Shown here: one piece after another, positions 17,814-24,677 of the stretch
Layout of the letters: each line of letters begins with the position of its first letter
How positions within the stretch are numbered: the first letter of the stretch is position 1
From: Leptospira kanakyensis
Lineage (GTDB): Bacteria > Spirochaetota > Leptospiria > Leptospirales > Leptospiraceae
Assembly: GCF_004769235.1 (NCBI RefSeq)
Contig: NZ_RQFG01000019.1
Location: forward strand, 248,001 to 312,000
Length of the DNA stretch: 64,000 nucleotides
Direction: 5' to 3'
Program-made: the position numbers and the translations under genes
The notes under the pieces: model-generated
The model's database searches: none
Told to the model about the DNA's origin: nothing
The model's input: only the letters and a program-made list of their open reading frames with translations

Positions 17814-18452
17814 TTATAGGACACCTCTAATATAAGAATATAGATAACGTACAAATTCGCCGGTGATTTCCCGAACTCCATCTTCAGTTAAAAACCAATT
17901 GGATCCTGAGACCTCAGATGGAAATCCGTAAGCAGTTACCTTGATGGGCAAACTGGCCAAAGTTTTGCGATAGGTTCCTAAAACTCTTTTGGTTTCATAC
18001 TCCCGACAAAGGAGTAAAATGCTCCCCAGATTGTCAGAAACAGCTATTTTTAATAGGTTTTTGGATGCCTCGTCTGTGTCACCCATTTTGGATGTTTGGA
18101 TCATGAGAGAAGAAACTAGAGTTGGACTCATTCCGAGTGAACTAAAGGAATCTTTGATTTTGGATTCTTTTTCCTGGGGGGAATACAATTGATTTTGTGT
18201 TTTGTCTTCTCGGATAACGAGGATTAGTTTTTTAAAGTCAGCCCGTTCTGAGAGCGTAACTATTGCTTTTAGATTCTTTTTGGAAGGAAGTTGGTTGGCA
18301 ATTTCGAGAACTGCTACATCCGATTTTTGGTAAGTTTCCGATGACTTTAACCAATAGGGGGAAGAAAGAGTCAGACCAACCAAAACTAATATTGGGGAAA
18401 TAAAGCCGGTAAAGAGGAGTTTGAGTCGAAACGTAAGATCGGATACTTGCAT
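17814..18452 (-). CDS. Membrane-anchored hypothetical, possibly YdcF/SanA-like
   Basis: Protein of 212 residues with one N-terminal membrane segment (LLFTGFISPILVLVGLTLSS, about 13-32) and a soluble domain beyond. The pattern AVLEIANQL, then LGSILLLCREYETKRVLGTYRK and finally NWFLTEDGVREITGEFVRYLY resembles the DUF218 (YdcF/SanA/ElyC) fold. There it follows the beta-strand-plus-Arg segment and the terminal Trp/Glu helix, but the match is weak. The gene lies directly upstream of lysS and about 106 bp from the divergent tRNA-Leu gene. Function unknown. Confidence 0.6.
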   Translation of the reverse strand: MQVSDLTFRLKLLFTGFISPILVLVGLTLSSPYWLKSSETYQKSDVAVLEIANQLPSKKNLKAIVTLSERADFKKLILVIREDKTQNQLYSPQEKESKIKDSFSSLGMSPTLVSSLMIQTSKMGDTDEASKNLLKIAVSDNLGSILLLCREYETKRVLGTYRKTLASLPIKVTAYGFPSEVSGSNWFLTEDGVREITGEFVRYLYSYIRGVL

Positions 18453-18513
18453 ACTGATGACCCCTACAACCTACCGAAAGGTAAGGGGAAGTGACAAGAG
18501 AAAATTCATCTCC

Positions 18514-18541
18514 TTGACGAAAGAACCCGTTTTCCTAACCT
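18514..18541 (+). promoter_or_regulatory. Possible tRNA-Leu promoter
   Basis: TTGACG (18514-18519) and TAACCT (18536-18541) are separated by 16 bp and end 17 bp before the tRNA 5' end. The -35 fits well; the -10 is weak. Confidence 0.4.
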
Positions 18542-18558
18542 GTCCTACATACACGCCC

Positions 18559-18640
18559 GCTCGGATGGTGGAATTGGTAGACACGCTACTTTGAGGTGGT
18601 AGTGCCGCAAGGTGTGGGGGTTCGAGTCCCCCTTCGAGCA
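18559..18640 (+). tRNA. tRNA-Leu (anticodon GAG)
   Basis: Cloverleaf can be folded by eye. The acceptor stem is GCTCGGA with TTCGAGC, the D-loop contains TTGGTAGA, and the anticodon stem is CTACT/GGTAG around loop TTGAGGT, giving GAG at positions 34-36. A long variable arm (TGCC-GCAA-GGTG) is typical of class II leucine tRNAs, and the T-arm is GGGGG-TTCGAGT-CCCCC. CCA is not encoded. It sits at the left edge of the accessory region and may be its integration site. Confidence 0.95.
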
Positions 18641-18704
18641 AAATCTCAATCATCACAAAATAATCATTAACTAAGAAAAAGATCGACTCGAACAGTTTTG
18701 TGAG

Positions 18705-18840
18705 CATTAATATCACGACCCATGGGGAGTGATATTAATGACAAGCCGACCCGGAAGGGAGGCGACGAACAAAGCCGTGCCTCGAAGCGTAGTTTGGACA
18801 TGAAGTCCAAACAGCGGAGAGGGCGAGTCCCCCTTCTCGC
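18705..18840. repeat. GC-rich multi-hairpin element
   Basis: About 135 bp with no credible gene, strikingly GC-rich against its AT-rich surroundings. It contains three hairpins. CATTAATATCAC/GTGATATTAATG (18705-18740) has a 12-bp perfect stem whose loop contains the palindrome CCCATGGG. GTTTGGAC/GTCCAAAC (18792-18812) has a 5-nt loop. GCGAG/CTCGC (18823-18840) is the third. Bases 18824-18836 are identical to 13 bases of the tRNA-Leu T-arm/acceptor region. It may be a dispersed repeat, a structured RNA or a remnant attachment site. Bases 18841-19064 hold nothing I can identify. Confidence 0.55.
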
Positions 18841-19064
18841 AGTGGGCACTTTGGAGAAATAAACCCATAACTTCTAAAGAAGTATCTGAATGATTACCGA
18901 TAGCAATATTTTTGCAGGCGGAAATATAGGTGTTAAAAGTCACATTTCTAATAAACCGTATGTAGACACCTTCTGAATAAATGTATCTGAAATTTCAAAA
19001 TACAAGTATACTGGAAAATAAGAGGATAACGAAAGCTATTTGTAATATTGTAAGGCAAGGTATT

Positions 19065-19160
19065 ATGACAGTAATTTGGGAAGATTCACGAGAGTATGGC
19101 TCAGATGAAACTTGCATTTTTTTTATGGCCCTAATGAAAAGCACTGCATACGCTAATTGA
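19065..19160 (+). CDS. Small ORF, 31 codons
   Basis: ATG at 19065, preceded by AAGG 5-6 bases upstream, opens a frame encoding MTVIWEDSREYGSDE and onward to a TGA at 19158. No family recognised. The TGA overlaps the TTG that begins the next frame (TTGA), which suggests translational coupling, or that one gene was split by a frameshift. Expression is unproven. Confidence 0.35.
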   Translation: MTVIWEDSREYGSDETCIFFMALMKSTAYAN

Positions 19161-19498
19161 ATCAAAAATGCAAGTCAAGTAAACGATCTACAAATTTTTA
19201 TCCAACTATTTACAAACGAGAGTTTAATGCCGGAGAAGGAAAACGTAATGTAGGCAAATTAAATACTCATTGTACTTTAGTTGGCGATTTGTCTGCGTTA
19301 GGTTTAGTTACTACCTTGTATTCAAATGATATTATAATTTACCTATATTCAATGAACTGGGAAAATGGGAAAATTCGACAAGGATGTTCGATAAAAAATA
19401 ATCCCAATAGAATGCAAATAATTGGAAAGTCTATAGACATTGGAAATTTAGTTGGAAGAATGAAGAATTTTGCGGATGATAGAAAGTGGAAACTTTAA
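19157..19498 (+). CDS. Hypothetical protein
   Basis: Open frame of 113 codons beginning with TTG and ending just before the following lipoprotein gene. It is rich in Lys, Asn and basic residues, with a central hydrophobic patch (TLYSNDIIIYLYS). No signal peptide and no recognised domain. The start codon overlaps the stop of the preceding small ORF, so this may be the 3' part of one longer gene broken by a frameshift. Low-GC codon use matches the rest of the island. Confidence 0.45.
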   Translation: MNQKCKSSKRSTNFYPTIYKREFNAGEGKRNVGKLNTHCTLVGDLSALGLVTTLYSNDIIIYLYSMNWENGKIRQGCSIKNNPNRMQIIGKSIDIGNLVGRMKNFADDRKWKL

Positions 19499-19499
19499 T

Positions 19500-19754
19500 A
19501 TGAATAAATTTACTTTTTTATTATTGTATATATTTTTTGTTAGTTGTGAATCTAGCAGAGAAAAATGTTATTCGAATTTAGAGCCTGATTATAAAGGATT
19601 TTGCGATAGTATTGTAGTTGGCTATGGAGCAGCAGAAAACGATGAAGAACGGGAAAAAGTTAAAAACCTTTCTATCACAACTTGCTTATTGGGAAGTTAC
19701 CAAGACAAAAGATGCAAAAAAGAGCGTAATTGGGACATTGTAGACGTGTTTTAG
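19500..19754 (+). CDS. Small lipoprotein
   Basis: From the ATG at 19500 the product is 84 residues. MNKFTFLLLYIFFVSC is a short lipoprotein signal peptide with its lipidated Cys at residue 16, and ESSREKCYSNLEPD begins the mature protein. Four further cysteines (in EKCYS, KGFCDS, TTCLLG and DKRCKK) suggest two disulfides. This pattern resembles small Cys-rich lipoproteins common in Leptospira. An upstream in-frame ATG at 19470 would spoil the signal peptide, so I reject it. Function unknown. Confidence 0.65.
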   Translation: MNKFTFLLLYIFFVSCESSREKCYSNLEPDYKGFCDSIVVGYGAAENDEEREKVKNLSITTCLLGSYQDKRCKKERNWDIVDVF

Positions 19755-19761
19755 TTTTTCT

Positions 19762-20065
19762 TTAGTTTGTAGAACACTTACTCTTACTACTTTCCGTTGT
19801 AAAATGCCTCATGAGATATTCGTAAGCATGACCTAAGATATCATCCCCATTGTTTGTTTTCCCTTCAGGGCAATCATATCCTTAAAAGTGTCACCCTTTG
19901 GAGCCGTCATGGGAGAAAAGTCTCTGCAACATATTTACCTGAAATGTATTTGATAAAAAGCATTACAAGAACATAATCCTTGTATTGTGATGCATACATC
20001 CCACCACTTAGTTCGTCACAAGATTTTCAAAGAGATGAGTATAATTTCGATTTTTTGATTGCCAT
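19762..20065 (-). pseudogene. hsdM: Decayed 5' fragment of a type I restriction methyltransferase gene (hsdM)
   Basis: Translation of the minus strand from an ATG at 20065 gives MAIKKSKLYSSL, a TGA where HsdM proteins have Trp, then KSCDELSGGMYASQYKDYV followed by LVMLFIKYISGKYVAE, the conserved HsdM N-terminal helix bundle. A frame change leads to APKGDTFKDMIALKGK (19920-19860), and another to NGDDILGHAYEYLMRHF and TTESSKSK, the segment just before the SAM-binding domain. The frame ends at a TAA at 19762. At least one nonsense change, two frameshifts and an internal deletion are visible. The SAM-binding and NPPF methylase motifs are missing, so it is dead. It lies antisense to and just upstream of the nuclease gene. 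Confidence 0.85.
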
Positions 20066-20147
20066 AGTCTATCGTCAGAGTCTTAAATTTCCAATAATTC
20101 TGCAATTTTTTCATGGTAGCGTAAGGTTGGGACAATGGGGCGTGGGG

Positions 20148-22235
20148 ATGGACAATTTTAAATCAAATATTGAGGAGATTTTGGAATCTAGTCAAAAAAT
20201 AGAGGATAGCTTGTCAAATTTACTTAGTAAAAATGCGCCTTTAGTTATTTTTTATTTGGCTAAAATTTCAATAGAGGATGGAAAAGTTAGTAAACAAAGC
20301 ACCAATAGCAGACTTAAAAAATTATATAAATCTAAGTTTTTAAAGGAAAACTTTGATCAATTTTTAAAAACTCCATATTATGAAATATTTATTAATTCAT
20401 ATGTTCATTTTAATTCAAAATGGGAAAATGAAATTATAAAGAAACATTTTGAGAAAGATAAAGTTGTGCTTCTCAAAGCTATCAAATTGAAGACTTTAGT
20501 CGGTAAAAATCAAGGTTCAAAATCTTTCATTGAAAATCGAAATATAATTTCTGAATATTTTCCTGATTATAAAGATTTTGAGAATATCTTGGAGAGGTAT
20601 TCAAACTTAGAAAAGGATTTCAAAGCTAAAATTATAAATCAATTAAATACCTTAAACTTGTTCCAACTTTTGTTTTTATGCGGAGAAAACCTGAGATTGC
20701 AAAGAAAAAATGATTTTCTTCATTTTGATTTTTTCCAGAGGCGAATCATTCAGAAAATAAATGTAATTTTGAATCTGATTCAGTTCAAATCTGACAATTT
20801 GGAAGAATATACGTTTGTTAAACTTTTTGGTGAATTTGCAACTTTTCCGAGTTCAAAAATAACAGATGAGAAAGTATTTCAAATTGCCGCTAAACTGTTA
20901 ATTGAAGATTTTCCAATCGATATAGAAGCAGATTCTTTTAAGGAATTTTGTTTAACTGATGATTTCTATGAACATTTCGCTGATCTTGAGAATCAACTTG
21001 TCCAAGTTAATTCATTTTCTGTTGAAATGAAGCTATATAAAATGTTTGTCTATAAATTTAGACAATTAAATGAAATAAATTCAGTTAGTAAACAAAGTGA
21101 AAAATATTATCAGACAATTCAATCTGTGTTTGGTTATTTTCTACCGATTGAAAAGGAAACTTTGCCTAATAGAACTTTAGATTTTTTAAAAGAACTGTTT
21201 ATTTCCGAGAATGAAATTAATTTCGATGAAATATTTGTTTCGAAATTTGAAAATCTTAAAAATTCAATCGACACTTCTAAGGATAAGGTGATAAATATTT
21301 ATCCGATTTCTTTTTTGGAGAATTTGCCTGAAGAGATAAAAGATAGAATCGTTTTTAATTTTAGTAAAAAGGAAGGCAAAAGATTAGATACTAAGAATAA
21401 ATTTTTATTTGAATTAAACGACTTATGTTTCTTTTTCCGTAAAACTACATCTAATCCTTATTTTACTTTCTCAGTCATTGACAGTCTGATTCGAACTTCA
21501 AAGGATCCAAAAGTTGAGACTAAAAATCTTGCTTCCTTAATATCTTCCGATCTCGAAGAAAAGGTTTCCGAATTATTTGAGAAAAATAAATTCCAGGTTA
21601 TTCGAAATAAATTTTTGAACAAAACTCTAGGTGACTCAGGTCTATCGCCCTTTCCTAAGATGGAAATAGACTTGATGGTGAAAGAGGGAAATACGCTTCT
21701 TATCTTGGAAATAAAAAGTTCAGCCCTAAATGGCGGTTTGTCTCAAATTTTTGATACCTACCATCAAAATCTCTTAAAAGCAGGTCTTCAATTATCCAAT
21801 ATTGAAGAATATTTGAATACAGATATTGGAAAGGATGAATTGCGGAATCAATTTGGCTTTAGCGAAGAGACGTTAGAAATCAAATACCTGATCATATCAA
21901 ACCATTTCAATTATGATGGAACCAAGATTTTTACAAAGTACTTAAAGACCTCCGTTTTTGAATTAGAAGCCATTTTGAATGATAATTTATACCATTTATA
22001 TGATCCATTATTTGAAATTCCCGAAAAAGAGAGAATTGGAATTCTGTCGGTAGAAAATGAGGATAGTCTTAATTACGAATATTACAATAAACTCACACTC
22101 GATAGTTTCCCCAATTTAAAAACAAAAATGCAGGAAAAATACAAACTCTTCGACGGTGATAAATCACTAATCAATGTTTATAAAAAATTGGAAGAAAAAG
22201 TAGTTTGGTGGTGTTTAAATAGTTCTCAAAAATAA
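20148..22235 (+). CDS. Large protein with C-terminal PD-(D/E)XK nuclease-like domain
   Basis: From the ATG at 20148 the product is 695 residues. The longer open frame, from 19980, runs through the antisense hsdM remnant, so its first 56 codons are probably not coding; GTG at 20142 is an alternative. Residues 1 to about 450 are helical and charged, with no recognised family. The C-terminal part has SSDLEEKVSELF (Glu470/471 in a helix), MEIDLMV (Asp508) and LLILEIKSS (Glu521, Lys523). These are the E, D and ExK elements of the restriction-endonuclease fold, followed by an alpha/beta tail. It probably cuts nucleic acid. It is AT-rich and 89 bp upstream of the viperin gene in the same direction, hence a possible partner in defence. 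Confidence 0.72.
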   Translation: MDNFKSNIEEILESSQKIEDSLSNLLSKNAPLVIFYLAKISIEDGKVSKQSTNSRLKKLYKSKFLKENFDQFLKTPYYEIFINSYVHFNSKWENEIIKKHFEKDKVVLLKAIKLKTLVGKNQGSKSFIENRNIISEYFPDYKDFENILERYSNLEKDFKAKIINQLNTLNLFQLLFLCGENLRLQRKNDFLHFDFFQRRIIQKINVILNLIQFKSDNLEEYTFVKLFGEFATFPSSKITDEKVFQIAAKLLIEDFPIDIEADSFKEFCLTDDFYEHFADLENQLVQVNSFSVEMKLYKMFVYKFRQLNEINSVSKQSEKYYQTIQSVFGYFLPIEKETLPNRTLDFLKELFISENEINFDEIFVSKFENLKNSIDTSKDKVINIYPISFLENLPEEIKDRIVFNFSKKEGKRLDTKNKFLFELNDLCFFFRKTTSNPYFTFSVIDSLIRTSKDPKVETKNLASLISSDLEEKVSELFEKNKFQVIRNKFLNKTLGDSGLSPFPKMEIDLMVKEGNTLLILEIKSSALNGGLSQIFDTYHQNLLKAGLQLSNIEEYLNTDIGKDELRNQFGFSEETLEIKYLIISNHFNYDGTKIFTKYLKTSVFELEAILNDNLYHLYDPLFEIPEKERIGILSVENEDSLNYEYYNKLTLDSFPNLKTKMQEKYKLFDGDKSLINVYKKLEEKVVWWCLNSSQK

Positions 22236-22324
22236 GGACGTGATCTAACATAGAGATTCTAGATTGTCATTCCAAATCTTTCTCATGCTAGTTGCTTCTC
22301 TGAAGCCAATGAGCAAGGATAATA

Positions 22325-23176
22325 ATGATGAACTCAGAAATTACGGTGAATTTTCACCTAACTAAAAACTGCAATTTCAGATGTGGATTTTGTTTTGCCC
22401 ATTTTAAACAATCATCACATTTAGAAATAGAAAAAACTGCCTCTATTGTGCGGGAAATAAAAAAGAGCGGATTCAGAAAAATTAATTTTGCAGGTGGGGA
22501 ACCATTGCTTTACAAAAATTTTGAATCTTTACTTTTAGTTTCGAAAGAAATTGGTTTGATAACATCAATGATTTCAAATGGATCGAGAATTACCAAATCT
22601 TGGGTAAATAACAATGCGCCCAATTTAGATATTCTTGGAATCAGTTGTGATAGTGCAAAACCGGAAACTTTACGACAAATTGGTAGAGGAGACGGTTCAA
22701 GTATAGATCATACTAAGAAAATATTTTCTTGGATCACTGATTACAATGAGAAATCAGGAAGGAGGGTGTTTAAAAAATTGAATTCAGTTGTTTCTAAATT
22801 TAATTGGAATGAAAATATGAGTGAATATGTAGCTTCGTTAAATATTGACCGATGGAAAGTTTTTCAAGTTTTAAAGATTGAAGGAGAGAATGATCATAAG
22901 TTTTCTGAATTTGAGACAGATGAAAATGAATTTAATTTCTTTCTAAAAAATCATAAGGAATTGGCAAAATTTGGTCTTAAGATTGTTCCAGAGAATAACT
23001 CTGCAATGACAAACTCCTATTTGATGGTAAACCCCGATGGTTGTTTTTACTACAATCACAATGGGAAATACCTTCTAAGCGATCCAATACTGGATGTAGG
23101 AATTGAGACCGCACTTAAACAAATTCACTTTTCTAAAGATAAATTTAAGAAACGAGAAGGTTTTTATATAATTTAA
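22325..23176 (+). CDS. Prokaryotic viperin (radical SAM 3'-deoxy-3',4'-didehydronucleotide synthase)
   Basis: Viperins use a [4Fe-4S] cluster and SAM to convert nucleoside triphosphates to ddh-NTP chain terminators that block viral RNA synthesis. The 283-residue protein has the radical-SAM motif CNFRCGFC (Cys16, 20, 23) within a viperin-like NFHLTKNCNFRCGFCFAHFK start. It then has FAGGEPLL (about 55-62) and SNGSRITKSW. Viperin-specific blocks follow: LDILGISCDS, IGRGDG, KLNSVVSKFN, RWKVFQVLKIEGEN, VPENNSAMTNSYLM and ILDVGIETAL. Length fits a single-domain viperin without the animal amphipathic helix. AAGGAT lies upstream of tandem ATGs at 22325 and 22328. Nucleotide preference is not predictable. 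Confidence 0.92.
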   Translation: MMNSEITVNFHLTKNCNFRCGFCFAHFKQSSHLEIEKTASIVREIKKSGFRKINFAGGEPLLYKNFESLLLVSKEIGLITSMISNGSRITKSWVNNNAPNLDILGISCDSAKPETLRQIGRGDGSSIDHTKKIFSWITDYNEKSGRRVFKKLNSVVSKFNWNENMSEYVASLNIDRWKVFQVLKIEGENDHKFSEFETDENEFNFFLKNHKELAKFGLKIVPENNSAMTNSYLMVNPDGCFYYNHNGKYLLSDPILDVGIETALKQIHFSKDKFKKREGFYII

Positions 23177-23221
23177 TTTAAGGAATTTTTGAAAAAGAAA
23201 TTTAGCATACAACATTTTTTG

Positions 23222-23253
23222 CGAGGGCGGTGTTCAAACGATGCCCTCGTTTT
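23222..23253 (+). terminator. Terminator of the viperin transcript
   Basis: CGAGGGC and GCCCTCG form a 7-bp GC-rich stem around a 14-nt loop, followed by TTTT on the plus strand. It lies 45 bp after the viperin stop and before the convergent hydrolase gene. The minus strand has no U-run. Confidence 0.7.
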
Positions 23254-23281
23254 ACTCATCCTAAGGACTGAACCAACAATC

Positions 23282-24166
23282 CTATTTCAAATACTTTTGA
23301 AAAAAACCTACGGCTCTTGACTCTGCTTCCTTAGGATTAAAATTCCAAAGGCGTTCGTGTCGATTGCATTCAGGTGACCAGAGAGATTTTGGTTCACCAG
23401 CTTTCGCAAACAAATCTTCTGCATGATGGTAATCTACATAATCATCTTTTGTACAATGAAAGATGGCAATGGGCCTTGGACTGATGGAGGCAATTTTATC
23501 AATAGGTCTGACAGTATCAATATCCATATCCCCGCGATAGTTTAAAGCAAGTTTGACAACCGGAATCAATGGGTAATAAGGAATTCCAAAATCACGTTTT
23601 GCAGACTCGACAAGAACATCAATGGCTTTGCCATACCCACTACTAAAAATACCTGCTTGGATTTCTGGATGATCGGCCATCGCGATGATGCTAGTGGCGG
23701 AACCCATGGAAAATCCAAAGATTCCAATTTTTTGATATCCCTTAGTTTTTAAATAGGTAAGTGCAGCATCCACATCTTTTTGTTCATGATATCCCATGGA
23801 AGCAAATCCTCCATGATTACGACGTAAACTGAGCAGTAACAAATTGTATCCTGCATCGTGTAGGCTTTTGGCAAATCGAATCCCTTCGTTTCTTTGCCCA
23901 CCATGACCATGAACTAAGATGATTGTGGCTTTCGCTTGTTTGGCGGGAATCCAGTAATTAACAAGGTTCAAATTGTCCGCTGTTTTGATTGTTATCTCTT
24001 CAAATTCTAAACCAACTTCACTTGGCCCAGTACAAAAAACATGGTGGTCTGGATTGCATTTTACCGTTGGATAAAGGACTAAACTAGAAAAGTAATAGGC
24101 GATCGCACTGAGTAAGATGATACTAAAAATCAATCCGGAAACTGTATATTTTTTGATTCTGTTCAT
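23282..24166 (-). CDS. Alpha/beta hydrolase with N-terminal membrane anchor
   Basis: Hydrolase of 294 residues. One membrane segment (VSGLIFSIILLSAIAYYFSS, about 9-28) anchors an alpha/beta-hydrolase domain. ILVHGHGGQRNEG forms the oxyanion region, and GIFGFSMGSATS contains the nucleophile Ser (GxSxG). IFHCTKDDYVDYHHAE carries a likely catalytic Asp and CNRHERLWN a likely His near the C-terminus. It resembles BAAT/YfhR-like exported hydrolases; the substrate is unknown. It marks the return to ordinary core gene composition after the island. Confidence 0.85.
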   Translation of the reverse strand: MNRIKKYTVSGLIFSIILLSAIAYYFSSLVLYPTVKCNPDHHVFCTGPSEVGLEFEEITIKTADNLNLVNYWIPAKQAKATIILVHGHGGQRNEGIRFAKSLHDAGYNLLLLSLRRNHGGFASMGYHEQKDVDAALTYLKTKGYQKIGIFGFSMGSATSIIAMADHPEIQAGIFSSGYGKAIDVLVESAKRDFGIPYYPLIPVVKLALNYRGDMDIDTVRPIDKIASISPRPIAIFHCTKDDYVDYHHAEDLFAKAGEPKSLWSPECNRHERLWNFNPKEAESRAVGFFQKYLK

Positions 24167-24215
24167 GAGCCAATAAAAATATGAAAAAAATCAAATTCTG
24201 CAAGTAAAAAAACAT

Positions 24216-24677
24216 ATGGCTTTGAATTTCGGAGATATGGAACCTTCGTTAACTGTTTTCTTTATTTGTTGTATGAGTGTCCTTAGTCCTCTTTCGGGGG
24301 TGAATGATGGAGAACTGCGGGGTTGTCCACCGTCGCCTAACTGTGTTTCTAGTCAGAGTATGGAGTACAATTTTGTCCATAAAGTAGATCCAATCACTTA
24401 TACTACATCGAGACAAGTGGCTTACGAAAGAATCAGCAAATACTTTCACGATTCAGAAAACATCTGGATTCGAGAAGAGAAGGAAGGAGAATACATCCGA
24501 GTGATTTTTTTCACAAAGGTATTTCGGTTTCCCGATCGAGTGGAAATCTATTTTCCGGAAGGCAAACAAGAAGCCCAGATTCGTTCCCAATCCGCACTTG
24601 GACTTTGGGATATTTTTGCCAATCGAAGGAGAGTGAATCAGTTTAGAGAATTGCTCGCGAAGGAAGAATCAGAGTAA
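24216..24677 (+). CDS. DUF1499 family protein
   Basis: Protein of 153 residues (about 146 if the second ATG at 24237 is used) with a hydrophobic N-terminus. DUF1499 hallmarks are GCPPSPNCVSSQS at the domain start, IRVIFFTKVFRFPDRVEIYF in the middle and IRSQSALGLWDIFANRRRVNQF at the end. The family is small, exported or membrane-linked, and of unknown function. It overlaps the convergent oxidoreductase gene by 9 bp. Confidence 0.83.
   Translation: MALNFGDMEPSLTVFFICCMSVLSPLSGVNDGELRGCPPSPNCVSSQSMEYNFVHKVDPITYTTSRQVAYERISKYFHDSENIWIREEKEGEYIRVIFFTKVFRFPDRVEIYFPEGKQEAQIRSQSALGLWDIFANRRRVNQFRELLAKEESE

Larger units (their letters stand above)
18641..23253. mobile_element. tRNA-Leu-linked genomic island with viperin and nuclease
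   Basis: Between the tRNA-Leu 3' end and a terminator at 23222-23253, composition and content change. Codons are dominated by AAA, AAT, TTT and ATT. Genes have no obvious core function. There is a decayed restriction-modification gene, and 13 bp of the tRNA 3' end recur inside a structured element at 18824-18836. The cargo is small unknown ORFs, a PD-(D/E)XK protein and a prokaryotic viperin. I see no integrase or transposase and no clear right-hand att repeat, so the limits are approximate and the element is probably old or mobilised in trans. Confidence 0.6.

Noticed and set aside
18792..18812. Integron attC-like site
   Set aside because: The stem GTTTGGAC/GTCCAAAC only superficially resembles GTTRRRY/RYYYAAC; there is no cassette array or integrase in the window.
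18667..18943. Overlapping minus-strand ORFs in the hairpin element (60-81 codons)
   Set aside because: They run through perfect inverted repeats and the tRNA-like repeat, have no ribosome site or family match, and overlap each other in different frames.
19980..20147. N-terminal extension of the nuclease gene (56 extra codons)
   Set aside because: This stretch reads on the other strand as the decayed hsdM 5' end, so the open plus-strand frame is probably accidental.
23177..23281. Right-hand att repeat of the tRNA-Leu 3' end
   Set aside because: I searched for CGAGTCCCCCTTCGAGC-like sequence here and found only the terminator hairpin, so the right island limit stays approximate.
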